NCBI GenBank assembly: GCA_013146195.2
Contig: CM028383.1
Span: 19,925,642 to 19,989,641, forward strand
DNA from: Codonopsis lanceolata
Lineage: Eukaryota; Streptophyta; Magnoliopsida; Asterales; Campanulaceae
DNA length: 64,000 nucleotides
Direction: 5' to 3'
The notes beneath the pieces were generated by a model that saw only the letters and a program-made list of their open reading frames with translations, ran no database searches and was not told the DNA's origin. The translations under genes and the position numbers were made by a program. Positions 56,654 through 64,000 of the stretch are shown here, piece by piece. Positions within the stretch are counted from its first letter, which is position 1. Each line of letters begins with the position of its first letter.

Positions 56654-56911
56654 CTCTCTCCGTCCCTAAATTATCGTCTTCCTTTCCTTTTTCGTCCGTC
56701 CCAAAATAATTGTCCACTTTGAAACTTACCTTTTTAGAACATCACTTTTACCACTTTACCCTTAATTTTTCACTCTACTTTAATTATGGGCCACATATAC
56801 ATGGACATTAAAGGAAACTACACATTAAACCAATATAAATAATCAAATCAATTACTTTTTCTTAAATTGTGCGGCGGGTCAACCCAGACGATTATTTAGG
56901 GACGGAGGGAG
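56654..56911. repeat. Stowaway-like MITE
   Basis: 258 bp with ends CTCTCTCCGTCCCTAAATTA and, reversed, CTCCCTCCGTCCCTAAATAA, flanked by TA on both sides (56652-56653 and 56912-56913). Confidence 0.9.
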
Positions 56912-56913
56912 TA

Positions 56914-59900
56914 TTCAATAAGTTTTTTATAATAGATATAATAGATAACTCAATGGGTTGGATAAATTTTTGTCATCCCTAGTTTTCGGGGCTATGCCTT
57001 TTTTATATTGTATACATATTTTTAAAAATTTTAAAATTCCACTGCGATTAGCCCCACAATCTAGCGAACCCAAGATCTTCATCGTTGAGAGTTGGACTCA
57101 GGAATGAATATATCTCTAATCCTAGATGGCTAGAAATTGCAATTCATGTTTACATGTTTGTGCCGACATCATGCGTAGGTACTGTTTTTGAAAGTTACAT
57201 TGCAGCAAACTGAACATTTCTGTTGCAGCAGGTACTCATAAATTCTACAAAATGTTGAGAATGACATACTTTTTGGGTGGATTTTGGTAGATAAAAATTG
57301 TAGACAAGGGGCAGGGTCGGTCCTGAACTTTTGATGGTTCAGGACAAAAAGAAAAGAAAATATCTCGTAAAAATATATTAAAATATAATTTTTAGACGAA
57401 TAAATTTTTTTAAATTTTTTATCATTCATAGTATTGAAAATGTACAATACCTATAAATGTATAAGAAAAATAAGTATTAAAATTTTATTGAAAACTAGCT
57501 ACTATTTTGCATCGATTTAAACAATTTATGACAGAAATGATATACCCCATTAATCTTTTTCTTTTTTAACTTCCGGATAGATATTTTCTTGATAACATGT
57601 TTGAACTAAAAATTCAAGTTAAAAAAAAAAAAGACACGATCATTAATAAAATTAAGAACTAAATAAACATAAGCAATAAAAATGAGTCAAATAGCAACAA
57701 CAAAAAAACTTGATTTTTGCTTGAAATGTAATAATTAAGCTATAGGAGATGGATGGACAGGAAATTAGCTTGGCAAAGAAGAGAGTGGACCTAAAATGAA
57801 ATAAAACTAAATGCATGGTTGAAACTTGAACTCATGACCTACTTATTTAAATTACCCAATAATTTATATTTAACCAAAAAGATAATCATGCATTTAAGTT
57901 ACGTGATATATAATATATTTTTAAAATCTGACCTTCTTAAAATTTGGCCCTCTACTCAGAGCCGGGCCCGACAAGGGGTCGTAATCACTATGAGAAACAA
58001 TTAGTTAGCTGTACAATTACAACGACAAAACTGTAGATATGAACAAGGTTAAATAATTAATGATATAGCGGGGTTTGGCTTGGTACTGTACATGTTCAAA
58101 GTAATCACATCGTCTAACTTAAGAAATGCTTATCGATATAGAAATTGTTGAGAGATAAAACAAGGACATGTGAACAGCAATTAACTCGCCCGTACAAGCT
58201 TAAGTTAATTTGAGTTTGCGTGAATTAACTAGGCTATATTATCCCATTTTAAGAAGAACGAAAACCCGTAGCTTCCCTTTCAAAGTAGAATCTTGGAGTT
58301 GAGAGGAAAAAGTAGATGTGAAAATCTACTCTAAATCAATTTAGTAAAGGTTCTTTTCAAAAAAAAAATTGTTGGTTTTGGGGGAGCCGGGAGGGGATGG
58401 TGTGTGACAGCAGCAGCCTTGGAGGGTTTTTGATGGTTGATAATTTAAGGATGCGAGATTAGGTTACGACAGACCATTATTGTTTGTAATGATGAAGAAT
58501 CATTTTTGCTATGTCGTGTGGCCGATAGAGCTATATATGAGTCATGCTGTTTTTTGTTTTTTGTGTTTAGGGTATGCAAGATGGTAGCTTTCTTGGCCTT
58601 TTGGCTTAGATGAGATCAATGGAAAGTCTTATCCATTCGTCATTAGGGGTATGGATTAGTAAAAGCATATAGGAAAATCTGGAAAGAAGGTCATATTGCT
58701 TGGATATAGAGTATATGGAATGAGAAAAACAGAATTTGTTTCGAATTTCGATGCATTAAATGCTGCTGCTGGTGCAATTCTTTATCTATTTATTGTTATT
58801 ATAATTATTTTTGTTGATACTTGAAATGTTGTGAATAAGATGACTCGATTACCCGCGGTACGGGATTTTGGGTTTTGGGCGAGAAGGCGGTCGCGTCTTC
58901 ATTGTACATGGCGACCGCGTTGCAAGACGGTCGCGTGCTAGGTGAAGGCGACAACGTTACCAATGAAACCAATGAAGAAATAATCCGTACAATGTTTCTG
59001 CCAAATGAGCGGTCACGTTTAGAAGGGAAAGTGACCGGATCCGATGACAAGGCAGTAACGTTCAGTAGAAGGGAAAGCGACTGCGTCTGATGACAAGGCA
59101 GTCGCATTCTGTAGTTGAAGGTGACCGCGTTCGTGCGATAAGTTTGTTTTGTCTGTTTCTTCTTAGGTTGTTTTAGGGGTTTGGTATTATATCTCTACAT
59201 ATAATTGTAATCCTAAAACAAGTTTAAAGTAGACATTAAAAAAAATTTAATAATTCTTTGGCCCCAATCTCTCTCTATTCTCTTTAATTAATATTAGATT
59301 ATTCTATTAATTATTTGTAAAGTCTTCCTATGCCCAACATGAAAGAGATTTTTCAGGTTTCCTTAGAGCTCATAAAGGATAGAAGTCAAAGTTGGCCATA
59401 AACCAATGTTTCTTCATTCCTAATTTTCCTATTCTGTTTACTGTAATTCATCATCTGAACCAAGAGTCAACTCCTCTGAAGGCTTTCGATTCGGCTACCT
59501 ATTCAAATTCCCTAACACCCACCGTTCGGAGGTGCTTCCTTAAAAATTGAAACTAATCTCACATCTTTCTCGTCCTCGGACTTCGGTAGAGAAAAGAGAA
59601 TGGCCGTTCCCGCATAGCTGTCAGCATTGTTTTCCGATATCAAAGAAATAACAATTCTAGTGTTAGAATCCCTGGCATGATCCGTTTGACGATTTTAACC
59701 TTAAAAATATTACTCTCACCGTTTTCAAAAATTCGGTCTTTTTGATCTGCACACCATTTAAAAAAAAAATTGATTGTATTATAAATAATAGTATATTTTA
59801 TGTTTTTAAAGTAAAAATAAAATGATAAAAATATATTTTTTATAAAGAATTATTTTTAAAAAAGAACAATTATTTTGAAAATAACAAAAAAAAGTACAAA

Positions 59901-60365
59901 TATTTAAAACAGGAGTAGCATATTCCAAAAGCATATGCTATATTTTTTGATTGAAATTAACGCGGAAATGACCTCTTAAAATAAACTTAAAGTTATTAGA
60001 GCAGTGATGCAATAATAAAACAGTAAAGCCTCCTAAAAAAGTGGTGAAAGTTAGGACAAAATTGTACTAATTGACCCGAAAAACATGTAATGTGTACCTC
60101 GTACGTAGTAATCTCAATTCCATCTCTGTGTCAGCAAAAAAAATAGTGGTTGATATATTACAAAGTACGGAGAATCATAGGAAAAAAATATTGTATTTGA
60201 ATAATTAATTGAGGGTTATGCAATGCAGATCAATAGTTATTCTCATACAGGTATAATCTACGCCGGGAGATGCAGTAAATACTTAGCAGAAATTATTGAT
60301 CCGTACTTTTTCCTAAACATTTTTTTTGTAATAGTATTTTTTTTTTCAACTGTTAAATTTCATTT
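56914..60365. other. Long AT-rich intergenic region
   Basis: No convincing gene on either strand. A GC-rich island at about 58850-59140 carries repeated GACCGCGT/GGTCGCGT words. The reading frames there follow this composition. Confidence 0.6.
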
Positions 60366-60625
60366 TGTTAGAAATATAGGCCCAATCCTTGTTAGCTTAT
60401 TTGGGCCCAATTACTTTGTTAGTAGGCTAGTAGCCCATTTAAATTAGTTTTTGGATATATATATAGATGTAATAGTTCTTTTAGGAAATCAATTCATTCA
60501 TTCCATTCAATAACAATTCTGTTGCTCTTATTTTGTGTATTCTGAGCACGCCTCTCTTCCCTCTCCTCACCGGCCACCACCGTCAATGGTGGTGGTCCGG
60601 CAACCTTCATTCTCCAAACTTGACA
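60366..60625 (+). repeat. 5' LTR of the young element
   Basis: Starts TGTTAGAAATATAGGCCC and ends CCAAACTTGACA. 260 bp. Confidence 0.95.
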
Positions 60626-60637
60626 TGGTATCAGAGC
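60626..60637 (+). other. Primer-binding site (Met-tRNAi type)
   Basis: TGGTATCAGAGC directly after the 5' LTR. Confidence 0.93.
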
Positions 60638-61435
60638 AAAGATCCATGATATCAGATTTTCTAGGCCTTCCCATCGGACGACAGAAGCCAAGCAACAACA
60701 ACGACTCCAAGAAACCCATCATCCCGTTCCCCCAACAATGCCTATCTTCCCCAAATTTACAGTACCCCAAAATCTCACATATTAGGCCTTCCCATCGGAC
60801 GACAGATCACTGCTTGGACAGCTTCTCATTGACGATTAGCAAAACCATCGCTCCCGCCTCGAGCCGCTACTGTAAGTTGCTATCTCGTGTCCACCGAAAT
60901 CGGACCAAGAAGAACCCGTGCACGGGATTGGGTTTTCAAGGACCCGATCGAACAACTGAAGAAATAAAGATTGAAGATCGATCAACGACAAGAACCGCCA
61001 TCGTTCTTCCTCACCGTCATGTCTTCCATCGAAATCCGTTCATCACCAATCCTACCAACAAAACCCAGAATTCCAAAATTTCCCCAAATTAGGCCTTCCC
61101 ATCGGCGGCAACAAGAAGAGGGTCTTGACTTGGTATAACAAGAAGAGGGTCAAGCACACAAAAGCGTAGATAATCAAGAACAAGAATAAAATCAACCAGC
61201 CCAGAAACAACAACAATTTCAAGAATACGCTTAATTCGCAACAAGATCAACAACAACAGCAAAGGTATTGGCAGGCGGATCTTTTGAATTTGCCGAATCG
61301 TAGTCAATGTCCAAGGAAGACTTGGAGAAACGAGCAGTTTCCCCTCATTGTTTTTTTTCCTTCATTACGTACTGGATCTCTCGCTAGTTGGCCAACTACT
61401 CCAAATACAAGGGTTTTCTTCATCAGATTCTTACG

Positions 61436-61618
61436 ATGGCGAAGAAGAGAAAGTCGGATGCGACCCGGCTAGTCGAGGTGGATCGATCTATGTACACGAC
61501 CTTTTGTAGCGCTGCCAATTCCCTTTCCCAACTCTACTATCGCCTCCTTCCAATATCGCGAATGCGCCAATGCCTCCTGAAAAATTCTATAATTGGGATT
61601 TTAGGCAAGAAGAAGTGA
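61436..61618 (+). pseudogene. Captured 5' end of a host gene in the LTR element
   Basis: ATG at 61436 opens MAKKRKSDATRLVEVDRSMY and then TTFCSAANSLSQLY, a start that, from memory, matches a conserved plant protein family of unknown function with CSAANSLSQLYTQ near the N-terminus. After LSQLY the sequence diverges and ends at a stop at 61616-61618, so only the first exon or part of it is present. It lies in sense orientation inside the retrotransposon and is best explained as transduced host sequence. No function is expected. Confidence 0.55.
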
Positions 61619-61785
61619 TATGATGGCTTCTACTGTGTATGGGTTACAGACTTACAGGAGCTGGCTATGTCCCCTAGGTTGCCAACGCAGCACCAACAGT
61701 CTCACATCCTTCACCAAACTAGATGGATCTTGGCACAACAACATTCAACAACATTCAGACCAAATACAAATTGGTTCAAGCCCAA

Positions 61786-62070
61786 GTGGCATTTCGGGCC
61801 CAAAGTGGCATTCAAGGCCCACAGTGGCACAACAAATTGATTTAAGCCCAGAGTGGCTATTCAGGCCCAAAGTGGCACATCAACAAATTCAGGCCCAAAG
61901 TGGCACATCAGCAATATTCAGGCCCAAAGTGGCACATCAACAAATTCAGGCCCAAAGTGGCACATCAGCAAAATTCAGGCCCAAAGTGGCACATCAACAA
62001 AATTCAGGCTCCAAAGTGGCACATCAACAATAATCAGGCCCATAGTGGCACATCAACCCTAATCTGGCCC
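61786..62070 (+). repeat. 28-bp tandem repeat array in the LTR element
   Basis: About nine imperfect units of the type CAGGCCCAAAGTGGCACATC plus AACAAATT. The unit is 28-29 bp, so the reading frame changes between units and no fixed peptide repeat results. Confidence 0.93.
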
Positions 62071-62178
62071 ATAAAGGCCCATTTGCCGTAAAGGCCCATA
62101 TACCGTATAGGCTCATTTGATTTGCACCTTTCCAACTCGATCATTTCACAATAGTTGCATGTTCGAGTTGAGGGGGCG

Positions 62179-62265
62179 TGTTAGAAATATAGGCCCAATC
62201 CTTGTTAGCTTATTTGGGCCCAATTACTTTGTTAGTAGGCTAGTAGCCCATTTACATTAGTTTTT

Positions 62266-62300
<35 letters not shown>

Positions 62301-62458
62301 TGTAATAGTTCTTTTAGGAAATCAATTTATTCATTCCATTCAATAACAATTCTGTTGCTCTTATTTTGTGTATTCTGAGCACGCCTCTCTTCCCTCTCCT
62401 CACCGGCCACCACCGTCAATGGTGGTGGTCCGGCAACTTTCATTCTCCAAACTTGACA
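62179..62458 (+). repeat. 3' LTR of the young element
   Basis: Same ends as the 5' LTR. It is 20 bp longer because of an expanded AT dinucleotide run near 62271-62298. Confidence 0.95.
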
Positions 62459-63519
62459 CATTTTCTAAATATTGTTCTTAAAATGCTCAGATCATCTTCT
62501 TCCATAGCCCCGACCAACACTTTGGAATTCGAAAAACACAACTGTTGCGTAACGAAATCGGGATTGACATGCCCGGTAAGGTCACGAGGGTAGCGGGAGT
62601 AGCTTCCCTTCGTGGGAGTTCGGGGTAACGTCCCGAAAAGATAAACGATTTTTCTGATTCATTAAGTCGAAACTGTAATTGACATGTCCTGTGTTAGACA
62701 ATTTTTCAGTAGGGACAAATGCGGAGGAGGAAGAAGACGAAGAAGAAGGTTTACGACGAAGTAAAAGGAAAAAGAAAACTGAGAACATGAAAGTCTGGTT
62801 CATTATGATTTTGCAGCGGGATTCAAAATTAGATTAGATAATTAAAATTAATGTATCGCGATGCAAAGATTAATGAAAATTTGATTAGGTAATTAAAATT
62901 GAGGGATCGCATTACAAAAATTGATGCATTGCGATGTAAAATTAGATTAAGTAGTTATTGATGCATTACGATGCAAAAATTGATGCAATTTAAATTGATG
63001 TCTCGCGATATAGAAATTGATGCATTTGAGTGAGTGATCCATAGCACCCCAACTCATTACGGGTATCGTACTTTTTTTACCCCAAAAATGACTTTTTTAG
63101 TAAAAAAAAAAAAAAGAAGGATACTGAAGCGATTGAAAACTTATAAAGTGCACCGACTCGAATTTACCCCAAATAGTTATTCTAAATTGTTTTAACATTT
63201 TGGGTCGTATGTTACTTTTAAAATTAGACTTACTGGTTACATTGTTCGTGGTATACGTGAGTTCGTAGTATAAGTCAAAAGTTTTCGCCTTCGCTCTAGG
63301 GTTTGAATTCGCAGGAGGTAATTTATGAACCCTCTAATATTATAGTGAATTCATTTCGCTTCTTCGGGTAACAGTTGACGTTATTACCATATTATAGTTT
63401 ATATATTACTATTTGTTTAGAGGATGAACATCAGCATAAGTGCAATACTTAATACAATACTTTTTGTTATAAAAATACTATATTACTCTTAAGAAAAATA
63501 AAATTAAAAAAACTTGAAG
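62459..63519. other. AT-rich region with one unrecognised minus-strand frame
   Basis: A minus-strand frame at 62582-62803 (MNQTFMFSVFFFLLL, then a serine run) has a hydrophobic start but no known motif. Similar GGGCATGTCAAT/GGACATGTCAAT words occur at about 62570 and 62683. Tracts with GATGCATTGCGATG words follow at 62850-63020. No firm gene. Confidence 0.5.
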
Positions 63520-63910
63520 ACCGCCACCGGACCACCACCGATCGCCCAACTGCTTGCCCAGCCCCACCACCACCCCCAACCCTCCCATACCGCCTGGGCC
63601 AAGCCTAGTCCCTTCCCCAGCCCCATCCCACCCGCCTGCCCCTCCCCCAGTCCCTCTACAGCCCTCCCACACCTTCTAGGCCAAACCCAGTCCCTCCCCC
63701 AGCCCCAGCCCACCCGTCTACCCCTCACCCAGTCCCTCCCCCACCCCTCCCACACAGACTGAGCCTCCCCCAGCCCACTCGCCTGTCCCTCACCCAATCC
63801 CTCCCCCACCCTTCCGAAACAGACTGGGCCTCCCATAGTCCCTCTCACACCCCAGGCCAACCTCCTTCCCCTCCCCCAACCCACCCAGCCTCCTCCATCT
63901 CCACCTAGAA
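63520..63910. repeat. C-rich minisatellite
   Basis: Diverged repeats of CCCAGTCCCTCCCCCAGCCC and ACCCGCCTGCCCCTC with no fixed unit length. Pro/Ser-rich frames on + and Gly/Trp-rich frames on - are composition artefacts. Confidence 0.88.
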
Positions 63911-64000
63911 AAAATAGTTTTTTTTTTCATTTAATTAAAAATCAACTCCCGCCCAGCCCCACCATCTCTACCACTAATCTTGTTTTTTTTTTTTCATTTA

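Larger units (their letters stand above)
60366..62458 (+). mobile_element. Young non-autonomous LTR retrotransposon
   Basis: LTRs at 60366-60625 and 62179-62458 differ by about three substitutions plus a longer AT run in the 3' LTR. Target duplication CATTT (60361-60365 and 62459-62463) is perfect. Primer-binding site TGGTATCAGAGC is at 60626-60637 and a purine tract GAGTTGAGGGGG is just before the 3' LTR. The internal part is only 1,553 bp and has no pol; it carries a host-like gene start and a 28-bp repeat array. Copia-type priming suggests a copia helper. Confidence 0.95.

Noticed and set aside
61786..62070. 28-bp repeats that look like a CRISPR array
   Set aside because: Units are contiguous with no unique spacers, lie inside a plant LTR element, and diverge gradually. 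This is a tandem minisatellite.
63478..63884. Proline-rich and glycine-rich proteins
   Set aside because: The C-rich minisatellite gives open frames on both strands; repeats do not keep one reading frame.
1..64000. tRNA, rRNA or other structured RNA genes
   Set aside because: No tRNA box A/box B pair in cloverleaf context or rRNA-like segment was recognised by eye; a covariance-model scan would be needed to exclude them.

Overview
This window is nuclear DNA from a flowering plant, most likely a eudicot. It is AT-rich and intron-containing, it is packed with nested plant transposons (Ty1/copia, Ty3/gypsy, LINE, Helitron, PIF/Harbinger and Stowaway-like MITEs), and its only recognisable host gene family is a tandem cluster of dihydroflavonol-reductase/anthocyanidin-reductase-like short-chain dehydrogenases. 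No bacterial-type features are present. Two runs of 100 N (8762-8861 and 53480-53579) are scaffold gaps. All family assignments come from reading the sequence; no database search was run.

Layout from left to right. 1-3520: the 3' part of a decayed copia element with its LTR. 3632-3871: a Stowaway-like MITE. 3880-5080: an AT-rich repeat block. 5133-6704: one arm of a recent large inverted duplication, carrying the 3' end of a reductase gene in antisense. 6705-8761: LTR and gag start of a gypsy element, running into gap 1. 9048-10137: reductase copy A (exons 3-5, frameshifted). 13359-26719: reductase copy B, whose intron 1 is split by an 11.4-kb copia element (13562-24967). That copia element itself holds a LINE (14243-16033) and a 5.07-kb Helitron (16901-21972) loaded with host-gene pieces. 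27156-29328: reductase copy C (pseudogene). About 29567-30202: relic copy E. 30537-44495: intergenic mosaic of Helitron ends, satellite-like repeats, an LTR-like block and a 1.6-kb Helitron. 45173-47018: reductase copy D, the only intact gene (342 aa). 46488-50597: the second arm of the inverted duplication, with Harbinger and LINE insertions. 50598-53479: mostly unassigned. 53580-56268: the 5' part of a gypsy element on the minus strand. 56654-56911: a Stowaway MITE. 60366-62458: a young non-autonomous LTR element holding a host-gene fragment and 28-bp repeats. 63520-63910: a proline-coding minisatellite.

The reductase copies share one architecture: five exons, with introns at matching places and phases in every copy where they can be compared. 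The cluster therefore grew by tandem duplication and decayed copy by copy. Copy D keeps the Rossmann glycine motif, the catalytic Ser and the Tyr-x-x-x-Lys pair, and has a TATA box 70 bp before the ATG. The substrate cannot be read from sequence; flavonoid-type carbonyl reduction with NADPH is the family expectation.

The two points most worth following are (1) the 98-99% identical inverted duplication, which places an antisense copy of the D 3' region about 40 kb away and so could feed small RNAs onto D, and (2) the Helitron and the small LTR element that carry captured host exons. No new enzyme system was found.
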